DNA from: Leishmania donovani | Taxonomy: Eukaryota > Euglenozoa > Kinetoplastea > Trypanosomatida > Trypanosomatidae | Direction of reading: 5' to 3' | Assembly (NCBI RefSeq): GCF_000227135.1 | Contig: NC_018262.1 | Span: forward strand, 2,011,502 to 2,075,501 | Length of the DNA stretch: 64,000 nt | Shown here: one piece after another, positions 49,865 to 60,219 of the stretch | Layout of the letters: the number at the start of each line of letters is the position of its first letter | Numbering within the stretch: position 1 is the first letter of the stretch | The notes under the pieces: model-generated | Told to the model about the DNA's origin: nothing | What the model saw: only the letters and a program-made list of their open reading frames with translations | Database searches by the model: none | Translations under genes and position numbers: made by a program

Positions 49865-50905
49865 ATGGCATCGCGTGCCATTGCCAACTTTTCAGCGGAC
49901 TTTTCGCCGCTCAAGTACGTTGAGCGCGCCGTCAAGAACTCGGACTGCCGAACACCCATCATTTTTGTGCAGCAAGACGGTGACCCGTTCCAGACCGTGT
50001 GCTACCTGGCCAAGAAGCGCGACTCTGCCGTTTGGAGTTTTGACGTGGCTCAGCTGCAGAGCATGCAGAACGTTGCGGACTACATCGACGTGGGTATCAA
50101 CAATGGCGACTGGGTGTACATCACCAATTGCGACCTTGTGAGTGAGTCGTACTTCCGCGATGTTGCGCGCACCCTGTACAAGATTCTCCCCGAGCCGCAC
50201 CTCTACCCTCGTCGTGAGGTTTTCCGCTGCTTTTTTGGCGTCACTATGCCCTTTGACCTGAACGCGCCGGTGGGTCTGCCCTTTCCTCCATTGTTCATGC
50301 ACAGCTCCCTCGTGGCACGCCCCACCGCCACGCAAGGGACGAAGTGGTCGCGTATTATGCCGGCTGAAAAGACCCTCTTTTCCGCTGCGGCGCTGAAACA
50401 CCAACAGCGTCGCGAGGTTGGCCGCGAAAGCGACAGTGAGAGCGACCTGGATGAGGGGGACCGCATTTCCGGAGTCATCTTTTACCGCGCCGTGGAACGG
50501 AGCCGCGACATTGATCAGTCAACCGTAACGCTAGCGAAGCACGAGATGGTGCAAGCCGTCGAAGCGCAGGATGACCCCGTCATGCGCCGCCTTGTGTCCT
50601 CAGGCGAGGTGGACCTGTCCCGCAAACTGAAGGACGGCATGACACCCTTGCAGTATGCCTGCTGCAAACAGCTGACGGGGTCTGTGCGCACCTTGTTGTC
50701 TCTAGGTGCTGACCCCAATGCCCCGCGCGAGTCAGACGGTCGCCCTCCGCTGTTCATGTCGATCGACGACATGGAGCTAGCAAAAATGCTCGTCGAAGGC
50801 GGGGCGAACCTCTTCTCCAAATTCGAAGGGCACCGCGCCGACACACACCCTGACACCGCCCCTGATGTGGCGGCCTACTTGGATAAGGAGCGCAAATGCA
50901 TGTAA
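49865..50905 (+). CDS. Dynein AAA6-like segment fused to ankyrin repeats
   Basis: The product is 346 aa. Residues 29-130 read like the AAA6 region of dynein heavy chains: TPIIFVQQDGDPF (dynein has TPLIFVLSPGxDP) and GDWVYITNCDLV at 81-92 (dynein has GxWVxLQNCHL), followed by a fragment shaped like the downstream helix-strand. A Ser/Asp/Glu-rich acidic linker spans about 187-200. Two to three ankyrin repeats cover about 224-325 (DGMTPLQYACCKQ, LLSLGADPNA, GRPPLFMSID). There is no P-loop, so this is not a motor; it may be a scaffold or a dynein-associated factor. Starts at ATG 49865; upstream in-frame residues lie before and around the splice acceptor. Confidence 0.75.
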   Translation: MASRAIANFSADFSPLKYVERAVKNSDCRTPIIFVQQDGDPFQTVCYLAKKRDSAVWSFDVAQLQSMQNVADYIDVGINNGDWVYITNCDLVSESYFRDVARTLYKILPEPHLYPRREVFRCFFGVTMPFDLNAPVGLPFPPLFMHSSLVARPTATQGTKWSRIMPAEKTLFSAAALKHQQRREVGRESDSESDLDEGDRISGVIFYRAVERSRDIDQSTVTLAKHEMVQAVEAQDDPVMRRLVSSGEVDLSRKLKDGMTPLQYACCKQLTGSVRTLLSLGADPNAPRESDGRPPLFMSIDDMELAKMLVEGGANLFSKFEGHRADTHPDTAPDVAAYLDKERKCM

Positions 50906-51630
50906 ACAGACGTTGGCAGACGATGTATTTTACCTCCAAGCTGTCATGGGCGCCTGCGCGCACGTCATTGTTGATCTACTTTTTCTTTCGCTCTATGTTT
51001 CGTTACGCCCATGTCTCGATGTACAACCACTTCTCTCTCTGTCTTTTCACTCCACGTGATGCTGTTCAGCAGCGCTCGTCTTGGCGGCATGTGCTCCTGA
51101 TTACCTTCTCTTGCACGCGTGCGCTTACGCGAGGAAGGGAAAGCCAGCATCTCTTCTCTCTTTCTTCGCCACCGCATCCTTTTTTTTTTCGCTTCCTTCT
51201 GTCTGGATATGTAATGCGCTCGGGTACAGAGGAAGCACACAACAGAGGATCTCATGAAACCGCGGAACGGGAAGAACTTAGTCGCGCAAGTGTGCATTCC
51301 TCGGCATACTCCCCATTGTGGTGCTTGTGGTACGGCAAGCATGTCAGGGTTTGTGAGCGTCGCGCCACCACGTTGCTCCGCTCCCCCTCCCGCCGCCGAC
51401 TGAGTTGCGTCTTATTTGCTGTTCATGTCTTCGTTTTCCTTTGTGTTGTCGCGCTAGGTGCGATAAGCGGAGATTGCACGACACACGCCGTGCGACGAAC
51501 ACATAACTTACCGATGGCCTGCCTCTCCTTTCACTCTACCTATCTTCATCACCCGTCCACCCCCTCCCCTCTCCCAACACTTCCCTCTTGGCTGGCGCAC
51601 ACACGCACACACTCACCCGCGCAGAGAGAC
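50906..51630. other. Spacer and 5' leader of the permease gene
   Basis: CT-rich tract at 51525-51592, then the first AG after it at 51623-51624, 7 nt before ATG 51631. Poly-T at 51180-51190. The frame stays open upstream but would translate spacer. Confidence 0.6.
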
Positions 51631-52863
51631 ATGAAGTTTTGGGATCACGTTTCTGGCCGTGGTGTGGTGGGGGCAGCGCTTAACTTGTCGGTTACCACCA
51701 TCGGCGCCGGGGTGCTCGTCATCCCATCGACTTTCCAGGACGGAGGAATTTGCTTTGTGGTGGGCATGCTCGTCCTCGTTGGAGTTATGACGGTGCTCTC
51801 CATTGACTACTTGATCCGGTGCATTGATTGTCTTCACCTCAAGTCGTACGAAGACATCTCACGCGAGCTACTGGGCCGGTGGTTCGAGGAGGCAGTGCGG
51901 TGGATTCTCATATTTTACAACATCGGCATGGCGGCTGGCTACATCGTCGTCATTGGTGAGATCTTCACCCCAATACTGCCGCTCCTTCAGCCGTATCTGC
52001 CCTTCCTGACAGACAGCTCGCACGTGATGATCATGGCGTGGGCTTTCGTAATGCTGCCGCTGTCCTGTATCCCGAAAATCACAAAGATGAACTACATCTG
52101 CTTCGTCGCCATCACGGCCACCTTTCTCATCTCGGCAATTATCGTGTACCGCTACCTTGTCCCCTACGACGGGAAGCACAACCATGCCAAGGTCACGTAT
52201 CTGTCAGTGAGTGAGCGCGCGCTCTTGGCTATGCCGGTGATGATGTTCTCGTTTGACTGCCAGTCCCTCGTGTTTCAGATCTACAACAATCTGAGAACGG
52301 TCACGCGCGCAAATATGATGAGGGTGGCGTCGCTGAGCGTCAGCATCACTGGCTTGGTGTACCTAGTCGTTGGGCTGTTTGGCTACCTCACCCACACCCC
52401 CAACATCACCGGCAACATCCTCGCAAACTACGATCCTTTCAAGGATCACCTCTTCGCATTCGGCGAGGCGGTGTACTCCTTTACAGTGATGGCCGCCTAT
52501 GTCCTCGTTTTGTTCCCCTGTCGCGATGCCGTGTTCATTTTCTTGTATGGCCACAACACGGCGACGCACGAGCTGGCGCATGCGGCCATCACCACGCGTC
52601 AGAATTTAGTTACTAGCATCCTACTATCGGCCTTGAGCATCTTTCTGGCCATGCAAGTCACAGGTATCGTCGTCGTCATCGCGCTTCTCGGAGGTCTCTG
52701 CAGCAGCACGATCTGCTTCTCCTACCCGGCAGCGTTTCGCATCATGCTCCACATCAGGGGCCTGGACCGCTGCAAGCCGATGGAGCTTGTCACCGCCATC
52801 AGCATGCTCGTCTTTGGCGTGTTGGGCGGTAGTCTCGGCACTTTCATCGCCATTCGGGTATGA
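51631..52863 (+). CDS. Amino acid transporter, AAAP family
   Basis: The product is 410 aa with about 11 hydrophobic segments (roughly 11-31, 40-62, 89-112, 131-150, 154-174, 200-220, 240-262, 290-315, 340-362, 366-385, 390-410). NLSVTTIGAGVLVIPSTFQDGG at the first segment is the AAAP/AAT signature (TxGxGxLxxP), and VFSFDCQSL-like FSFDCQSLVFQIYNNL matches the SLC38/Avt central motif. Family members in Leishmania carry specific amino acids across the plasma membrane or organelle membranes; the substrate cannot be told from here. ATG 51631 gives the usual short N-terminus. Confidence 0.93.
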   Translation: MKFWDHVSGRGVVGAALNLSVTTIGAGVLVIPSTFQDGGICFVVGMLVLVGVMTVLSIDYLIRCIDCLHLKSYEDISRELLGRWFEEAVRWILIFYNIGMAAGYIVVIGEIFTPILPLLQPYLPFLTDSSHVMIMAWAFVMLPLSCIPKITKMNYICFVAITATFLISAIIVYRYLVPYDGKHNHAKVTYLSVSERALLAMPVMMFSFDCQSLVFQIYNNLRTVTRANMMRVASLSVSITGLVYLVVGLFGYLTHTPNITGNILANYDPFKDHLFAFGEAVYSFTVMAAYVLVLFPCRDAVFIFLYGHNTATHELAHAAITTRQNLVTSILLSALSIFLAMQVTGIVVVIALLGGLCSSTICFSYPAAFRIMLHIRGLDRCKPMELVTAISMLVFGVLGGSLGTFIAIRV

Positions 52864-53699
52864 CGACAGAGGGAGGCGCAAAAAAAAAGAGGGCTTTAAC
52901 GAGTGGATGCCGCCTCTCTCTGTGTCTCTCTGCTTGGCGCCGCTCTACCTGTTCAAAGGGAAGCGGGGAGTCTCACGAAGAGTATGCGAGGACTCGTACA
53001 TGTAGCGTGGCAGCAACGGGCATGAGTGGGCAAATGGGGGGGGGGTGACAAGGGAGACGGTGTTTATTCCCTTTTCTGTCGGTGACTCCTCCTCTCATTG
53101 TATCACGTCTGATCTCCACTTCTGCTCGCAGCCTGCCAAAGCCCCGTCTTGACTGTTGCGCACACGCGCGACATAAGACAGCTGCATGTGCATCTAGTAA
53201 TAATGCTTTTCTCTTTGCTGTTTCACTAAATGACATGGATAACGTCGCAACGGAATTGATAATCGTCCTCCTGGGTGTACGCATGTGTGCGTGGTTGTAT
53301 GCAGAAGAGCGCGCGAGCTTCGCGGCCCTCTCCACACTGTATCTTGTTGTTTGGCGTCGTCTTTCTGCTGCTGGGGTCTGCTTTCAATGGAACAATCTCC
53401 TTTGATAAACTTAACACTTCTCACGTGCTGTAGATGGAAAAATGCTCTGGGGCGTGTGTTGAGGGCGGTGGTGTGTGTATTGTGTATGTTGTTTTATCGC
53501 TAGAAAAAGGAACGTTGGCCTTGAGCACAGTGCCTCGACGAAAGAGGGTGGGGGTGAGAAACGCTGCCGGTGAGTGTATGTGTCGTATCAGTGTTCATTT
53601 GCCCTGCGCCCTTCATCATCCTTCAGTGCTTTTTTTATTGTTCTTCTGCTCGTTATGCGAGGTCCACCGGCGGCTCCTGCCCGGGACTCACCGAAATAC
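52864..53699. other. Intergenic spacer
   Basis: Spacer with an A-rich run at 52881-52890, a ten-G run at 53037-53046 and no gene. Similar G runs occur at 27053-27062. Confidence 0.5.
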
Positions 53700-55160
53700 A
53701 CTGTGAGAGGGTGTCAAAGCCCTCCCCCCATCCGATGCACGGCAGGAGAGCACTGCTGAGCATCCGCAATCAGAGCGTCGCTGCCGGCCGCGTTCCTGCT
53801 ATATGCAAAGAGGGACTCATCGTGCCCCTCCAGGAGCAGCACAGACCCAACGATAATACCGCGCCCTACCTCCCTGTGACGCTGACAAGCAATTTGTGCA
53901 AGCTGCTCAAACGACCGACCTCGCGACGTGTGCAGGACCATCTGGAAGGCAGGCTCCAGCCGCCGCAGTCTGGCTTCCATCCCCACTACTCCACTAGAGG
54001 TCTCCCTAGGCTTGCTCCCGCACGAAGTACCCCCGCACCAGTCGGGTACCGAGATTGGCGCAGCGCTTGTGGGCTCTGCTTTCGTGCGTTCGACTTGGCA
54101 CCTCACGGCAGTGAAGAAGCGCAGCGTAGCGCCGTAACTTACTCGCTGGATCATGGATTTCTGAGACGGCGGTCCTGTCTGCGTTCGCCTCCGCGAGAAG
54201 AGACCAGAGATATCCCGCTTTACACGCCGAGTCCCACAGGAGTGTGCTCGAGGCCCTCTTCTCTCCACCGCTGTAGTCGACTCGCTGGGTATGGGGCTCC
54301 GCAAGACCGGCGAACTGCACTACGGCTTCTGTGCTGATGANNNNNNNNNNNNNNNNNNNNNNNNNNNNNNNNNNNNNNNNNNNNNNNNNNNNNNNNNNNN
54401 NNNNNNNNNNNNNNNNNNNNNNNNNNNNNNNNNNNNNNNAACACGGGAAGTTCTCGTTCAGATACCCAGCGATGTTGCATCCGGTCCTCACGCTCCTAGA
54501 ACGGCTCCCGAATCGTACAACCCAGTGCGGTAACAAACAGAACGACTAAACCAGACTTGAGCTACTCTGCTGGATGGGCGCGACAACAAATACTTGATCT
54601 GCGCAAGCGATACGGACACCTCGATGCAGCACACCACAAACGCATAGTCGGGGGCGTTGCGCTGGTGCTCCACGAGTCCATCTACGACTGGGCCGCCGCC
54701 ACCACAGTGCGAACTGTTCACGACGCGGCCAAGCTCACTGTCCATTTCCGGGAGGGACACGGCTCGTTGCACGCGCGTGCCCGGAGGAGGATCGCTGCCC
54801 CTTCCGCCTTCCCGGCGTAGACCTCCAACCCATGCGCGACACTGGCCGGCACGTTGCAGGAGCCATCAAAGTAGCCAGGGCTCGGCTTGCCAGGCGTAGG
54901 GCGGTGTGCTCGCGCGAGCGGGGTCCGTCAGAGGGTCTGCTCTGCCCTTTCGGCGTGGCGCTGCTCGCACGGCGGCTGCTTTGCGGTGCCGCCGCGCGGC
55001 GGGACGGTGCCAGCGCCAACGGCAGGAGGGCCGTTGACACCACCTTCGTGCCCAAAGCGGCCGCGGCCACCGTGGGTAGGCGAATGGCGCGCAGACGGCC
55101 GAGACCCGTCTCAGCCCGGCGCCGGCCGCGCGGCGCACATGCGGGGTAGGGGCGGCGTAG
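53700..55160 (+). mobile_element. Degenerate non-LTR retrotransposon (DIRE-like), reverse transcriptase remnant
   Basis: The + strand translation from about 53755 shows RT-like blocks in one frame: CKEGLIVPLQ, VTLTSNLCKLLKR, then PPQSGFHPHYST. Further blocks such as DHGFLRR...RDIPLYT follow after shifts, resembling the ingi/L1Tc reverse transcriptase (PxLTSxLCK, QSGFRxxxST, VPQGSVLGP). The reading frame is broken by frameshifts and stops, and interrupted by the 99-N gap at 54341-54439. The catalytic block is not intact, so the element is dead. After the gap the GC-rich sequence continues to about 55160 without identifiable domains. Boundaries are approximate. Confidence 0.6.
54341..54439. other. 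Assembly gap, 99 N
   Basis: A run of 99 N inside the retroelement remnant. Unlike the other 99-N gaps, its flanks do not repeat each other. Confidence 0.95.
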
Positions 55161-58100
55161 GACAGGAAGGGCCCGTTGGCCGCACGTCCATGCCGCCGCT
55201 GTGGGGCGGTTCACCCTGGGCGGCCAGGGTTTGGTTGTGGTGCCACAGCGGCAGGTGAGCCGCGGTCGTGCATGCGAATGTGCGCTGGGGGCAGCGGATT
55301 TGGGCGTTGTACAAAGAAGCGTTCATTTTTCGGTTTGTTTTTCGATACCGCCGTGGTAGGTATAGTGGACGTTTTGTAGTGGAATGCGAATTCGAAGGGT
55401 GCGCATGGGCAAGGCACAAGAAAAAAGAAAAACGTTAAGGCGACTGTGCGCGCCCCCTCCTCTTTTCAGGCTTTTGTTTGCGTGCTCAGGAATGCTTCAT
55501 TGGTGTTTTGTGAAATCTACGCATGCGGTAGAAAAAAAGTACCACTGCCACTCGCCTTTTTCGTCTGTTCGCTGCCGCCTCCAAAGCTTGTCTTCGGGTA
55601 CCGATGGGGGATTCATGTCTACAGGAGGGCGTCGAGCTTCCGACGCAGTGAAGAGCCTCGCGATGTTCATCCGCGGCTTGCTGGAAAGGGCACCCTTTCT
55701 TCTTCGCTTTACCGAGGATGAAGGCGAGGCCTACTGGCAATAAGAAAGGATGGGACAGCGATGAGCAGAAAAGAGAAAAGCGTGTTGTTTGCGACGGTGA
55801 ACACTACCTGAGGAAGCTTGACGGATGACGATACGGCGCTTGTTCTCCCTCGGCGACACGCACAGACTCACGGAAGTGAGAAATGGGGTGTGTGTAGGGG
55901 AGGGGAGCCATGAAACACAAATCAACAATACGGAACAGCGAAGGAAAACACTTCGCTCCCGTCTACTCCCGGCGTGCGCTTTTTTGTGTGCGCACCAGCG
56001 AAGAAAAATATATATGTACAATCCGGAAAAGGGTGGCTAATTCACCGAGACGCAACGAGAAGAAAAAGCTAAAAGTATTGTGGCTAAGTGCCCTTTCTGG
56101 TTCGGCCTCCCTTCCCTCCTCTTCCTCGTTTTCACTGAAGCCATATGGCTACGTGTGTCCGCAGCAGAAGGAGGTGAGCTGGTCACTCGATGTGACGATC
56201 GATCTGGAGTCGCGTGGTGACTTGTTCGTGTGTGGATGCTTGTGCTATTTTTTTTTTGACACTCCTTTCGCATCCCACTCCGCTGTTGATAGTCTCTCTT
56301 ATCTTCGCGGCCTACCCTCTTACTGTGACTTCGTCTTGACTTTTTCCCTTTCCATTCTCTTCGAAGATTTCTCTTTTTGTGTTCTCGGCCCGCTTCGTTC
56401 GCGCGTGTGCTCTTCGCCGCGCTGTGATGGCAAGCGGGGTGAGGGAGAAGGAGCGATGTCAGCACAGCGGAGCCCGTACACCCCCCACACACCCACCGTC
56501 AGTCGTGAGAAGGCCGAAAGTGAAAAAAAACGCTCTCTTCCTTCACAGCTCTTTCACAGTTTCTTTTCCTTCTTTACTCTCTCTGCGTGCGTGTGCGTTG
56601 ATGGGCAATGATGCGGATATCTTTTGTTGGTTTGCTTTTTTGCTTTTGCTGCTCCCGTCACCTTCTCTTTCTCTCTCCCGCTCTCCCTCCACCGATCGCG
56701 CACCCAGACAAGAGAGAAAGAGACGAGAAGGAGTAAAACAAGACACCGAAACAAGATAGAATGCACTCTGCGCTAGCGTCGCCGGTGCGTGTTCCCCCCT
56801 CTTTGCCTTACGCTCTATATCTCCAAGCGCTCTGCCACGTGTACTCGTAAGACGCCCTTTTTCGATTCGACGTTACGCCGTCTTTTTTTTTTTGGCTGCG
56901 TAGCAGCTGTTTTTTTTTTTTTTGATTATTTATGTGATTGTCTTCTCTTCCCCCAAAAAGCCCTCTTGGTTTTCCTCCGCATCCTCTATCTTCTGCCTCA
57001 TTACGTCCCTTGACGGTAGGTTTGCATTCATGTCCCTCTTCACACTCTGCCGGCCGACCCCTTCAACCCCCCCTCCCTCCCTACCTCTTTCTCTGACATA
57101 TTCTGCTCTTTTATCTGTCAGGCGGAGCCCCGAAAAGGAAAGAAAAGAGCAGGAAAAGCGGCACACGAATATATCACTGCAGGCAGGCTTGACGGTGGGG
57201 CGCAGTGCTCTAGCACTCTTACGCGGCAGTGAGGCGGTGGGACGGGATCAAAAGAAGACATACAGAGCTTCCGAGGGCAAGCATGAGACGAGAGAAACGA
57301 AAGGATGTATGTGTGTATGTGTGTGTGTGTGCTCCAGGGCACGCTGTGTCACTCTCATCTTCATCGCACTTTTTGCTTGACTGCGTCTTCAATGGAAAAG
57401 AGGAAGCAAGAAAGCGAGAAGACGGCTGACGAGTCAACTCTCGATGTTCTTTTTTTTTACTTACCTGGCTTCGTGTTGATCACTCTCCATTCCTTCCTCC
57501 GTGCATGTGAACTCTTACGGCAGTGTTTACGCGTATGTCTCCGTGTGTAAGTGTGTACACGCAGATGCATCTTGGGTTTGCTGTGTGTGTGTTTCCTTTG
57601 TTCACTTTTGGTTCTTGTCTCTCTCTCTCTTTATGTTTTTCCTTTTTTTCTTTGGCTCCCGTTGCTGGATGTGCCACTGCACATACAAGAACAACAAGCG
57701 AAAAAAAAAAGATACATGAACGGCGCTCTCTGCCCAGAAAATAGCACCGGGGGCAGAGACGCCCCCACTCCATCTCATACACACACACGCACTTCCCTTT
57801 ACGCGACAGCCAACTCGCTCCTTCTCTCCTCTTTTGTTTGCGCTGCTGCCTCTTCGGGTTTTCCCGTTCTCCCCTCCGCTTTTTTGATGTTTCTCTCTCT
57901 TTTCTACCTCGCTTTTGTTTACACGTTTTGCATTAGCCCACTCCTTTTGCCGCCTCGAAGACAAAGCATGTTTGGACCGCGTCTTGCACGCTTCCTGTGA
58001 CTTCTCCACAACAACCAAACCACTCACAACTCTGTACCGCCGACGCACGCGTGGAGCTCGTGAAACCGAAAGGCGCTCTGGCGAGCGTACAAGTGAAGCC

Positions 58101-59040
58101 TACTCGGCCCTACGGACGTCTGTGGCGCAGCATGGAGAGTTATCTCGCGCGATGCCATTGCTTTCATGCGACCAGCGATCCGGCGTGAGACTTGCACAAC
58201 TGGCAGCGTGCCAGTCTCATGCAGTCGTGTCGCGCTGCCACGGGACAGTTACGGCCTCAACTTTGCCGCTTTCCGTCTGTGGCTCTCTGCACTACCTCTT
58301 CCTCAGCCGTCACTCTTCTGTTTTCTCGCTCTCTCCTTTTCCCTTTCTGTGTTCGTGGTTATTATTATTTACCCTTTCCCAAAACTTATGACTCCACCGC
58401 TCCTTGCATCCTGCGATCCCATCCCTACACACCCACAGAAACCGACGCAACCGCTATGTATTATGCGAACCATACCGGAATAGCATCGAGAGGCCTGAAA
58501 TACAGATTGAATTCTCGCGTCTTTCCCAGTACGTGCCTACACGCGCCTTCTTGTTTTGTTTCTGCGCTCTGTCTCTCTCTCTCTCTGCCTCTTACAATAG
58601 TTGCCTTCTTTGTATTTCTTCCACCTAGCCTCCCCGACATCGTCGCGCTCTCTCTGCCTCTTCGTTCACCAACATCCACGGAGCTCACGCTTCTACGTTG
58701 GTTTCAGCACTCTACACTGAGAGCGCCAAAGTATTATCTTCCTTCAGCTCGGCTTTCTTCGCTTCACCCGTCTCTCCTACTGTCTTGCGCGACGCTGCTG
58801 CTGGGAGCTTGGGGAGGGGCCGAGCTTGCGAGTGAGCCGCGTGACAGGTGGCACAGATACAACGATCGTACTCGCCGTTTGCTTTCCACCAATGCTGTTC
58901 TCTCTTTGCTCTCGCGCACCTCTCTCTTTTTCTCTGCTTCTTTTTGTGTGAGGTGTTCCGCAGTGTTGGTGACTCTTTCTGTTTCCTCCGTTTTCGTGTC
59001 TTCCACCTCTCTTCAGTGGCGTGCGCAGTGGGGGCGCGCG
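55161..59040. other. Long spacer and 5' leader of the MOK kinase gene
   Basis: About 3.9 kb with T-rich tracts (for example 56255-56264, 56885-56893, 56911-56922, 57452-57458) and GT-rich runs near 57307-57333. One 42-codon frame at 55615 is listed separately. The leader ends at CTTCAG, AG at 59015-59016, 24 nt before the MOK ATG. Confidence 0.5.
55615..55743 (+). CDS. Possible micropeptide gene, 42 aa
   Basis: A 42-codon frame begins at ATG 55615 and ends in TAA. The product has a Ser/Gly/Arg start, a hydrophobic amphipathic middle (VKSLAMFIRGLLERAPFLLRF) and an acidic end (TEDEGEAYWQ). A CT-rich stretch with AG at 55584-55585 precedes it. It resembles a small membrane-associated subunit but has no recognised family. 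A chance frame in spacer is a real possibility. Confidence 0.3.
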   Translation: MSTGGRRASDAVKSLAMFIRGLLERAPFLLRFTEDEGEAYWQ

Positions 59041-60219
59041 ATGCAGAAGTATCAAATCTTAGGCAAGAAGGGTGAGGGCACCTTCAGCGAGGTGCTTCGT
59101 GCGCAGGACATCAAGACGCAGCAATATGTAGCAATTAAGTGCATGAAGAAGGCTTTCAAGTCCAAGGAGCAGGTGAACCGGCTGCGTGAGATTCAAGCGG
59201 TCCGGCGCCTACAGCCGCACCCGAACATTGTTGACCTGGTGGAGGTGCTCTTTGACCGTAGCACTGGCCGCCTCGCGCTTGTCTTGGAGTTGATGGATAT
59301 GAGTCTCTACGAGCTCATCAAAGGGAGGAAGCAGTACCTGGGCGAGGAGAAGGTGCGGTCGTACATGTATCAGCTGCTGAAGGGGCTCGACCACGCTCAC
59401 CGCATCGGTGTCTTCCACCGCGATATTAAGCCGGAGAACCTTCTCATCGACGCCGAGGGTCATCTCAAGATTGCCGACTTCGGCTCGTGCAAAGGCGTCT
59501 ACTCGAAGTTGCCGCTCACAGAGTACATCTCCACGCGGTGGTACCGCGCCCCCGAGTGTCTGCTGACAGATGGTTACTACAACTACAAGATGGACTTGTG
59601 GAGCGCGGGGTGCGTCTTCTTCGAGATCATCGCCCTCTTCCCCCTCTTTCCTGGCAGCAACGAGCTGGACCAGGTCCACCGCATTCACAATGTCTTGGGC
59701 ACTCCACCGACCGAGATTCTCGACCGCTTGAAAAAGTTCGGCACGCATATGGACTACGACTTCCCCAAAAAGCAAGGCACCGGACTCGCGAAGCTGCTGC
59801 CACACGTCTCCGCGGATGCCTTAGACTTGATGAAGAAGCTGCTCACATATGACGAGGAGCAGCGCTGCACGGCGAAGGAGGCACTACGGCACGCGTACTT
59901 TAGCAAGCTGCGCGAAGCTGACAAGAAGAGCCACCGCCCTAAGCACAGCGCCAGCATCAGCAGACCGACTACTGTCACGGACGATGCGCACGCCTCGATG
60001 GGTCTCGGCAGCAGCCCTCGCAAAACCACCAACGGGATGCCCTCGCTGAACGGCACGCTGACGGCAAGCCGCAAGCTACCGGTGATTGACGGGAAGTCGC
60101 CGACGAAGTCCAGCACGCTGGTCTCCAACCAAAGCACGCTGCACCAAGTGCACGGAGCGGTGGCGACGTCCGCCTCGGGTGAGGATCTGGTCGCGCGAAG
60201 CCTACCAAAGCTGATATAG
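59041..60219 (+). CDS. MOK-type (MAPK/MAK/MRK-overlapping) protein kinase
   Basis: The product is 392 aa. Kinase domain residues 1-290: GEGTFSEV at 11-18, Lys33 in AIK, Glu50 in LREIQA, HRD at 126-128, DFG at 146-148, the TEY dual-phosphorylation motif at 160-162 and APE at 170-172. QVNRLREIQAVRRLQPHPNI and CKGVYSKLPLTEYISTRWYR are hallmarks of MOK/RAGE kinases. This catalytic site is complete. The C-terminal ~90 residues are Ser/Thr-rich and disordered. MAK/MOK kinases elsewhere set cilium length, so a flagellar role is plausible. ATG 59041 follows the acceptor at 59015-59016. Confidence 0.93.
   Translation: MQKYQILGKKGEGTFSEVLRAQDIKTQQYVAIKCMKKAFKSKEQVNRLREIQAVRRLQPHPNIVDLVEVLFDRSTGRLALVLELMDMSLYELIKGRKQYLGEEKVRSYMYQLLKGLDHAHRIGVFHRDIKPENLLIDAEGHLKIADFGSCKGVYSKLPLTEYISTRWYRAPECLLTDGYYNYKMDLWSAGCVFFEIIALFPLFPGSNELDQVHRIHNVLGTPPTEILDRLKKFGTHMDYDFPKKQGTGLAKLLPHVSADALDLMKKLLTYDEEQRCTAKEALRHAYFSKLREADKKSHRPKHSASISRPTTVTDDAHASMGLGSSPRKTTNGMPSLNGTLTASRKLPVIDGKSPTKSSTLVSNQSTLHQVHGAVATSASGEDLVARSLPKLI

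Noticed and set aside
50896..51630. 245-residue N-terminal extension of the permease
   Set aside because: Translates spacer that includes the CT tract and the splice acceptor at 51623-51624; no transporter homology.
58192..59040. 283-residue N-terminal extension of the MOK kinase
   Set aside because: Low-complexity Ser/Leu sequence upstream of the acceptor at 59015-59016; MOK proteins start right before the glycine loop.
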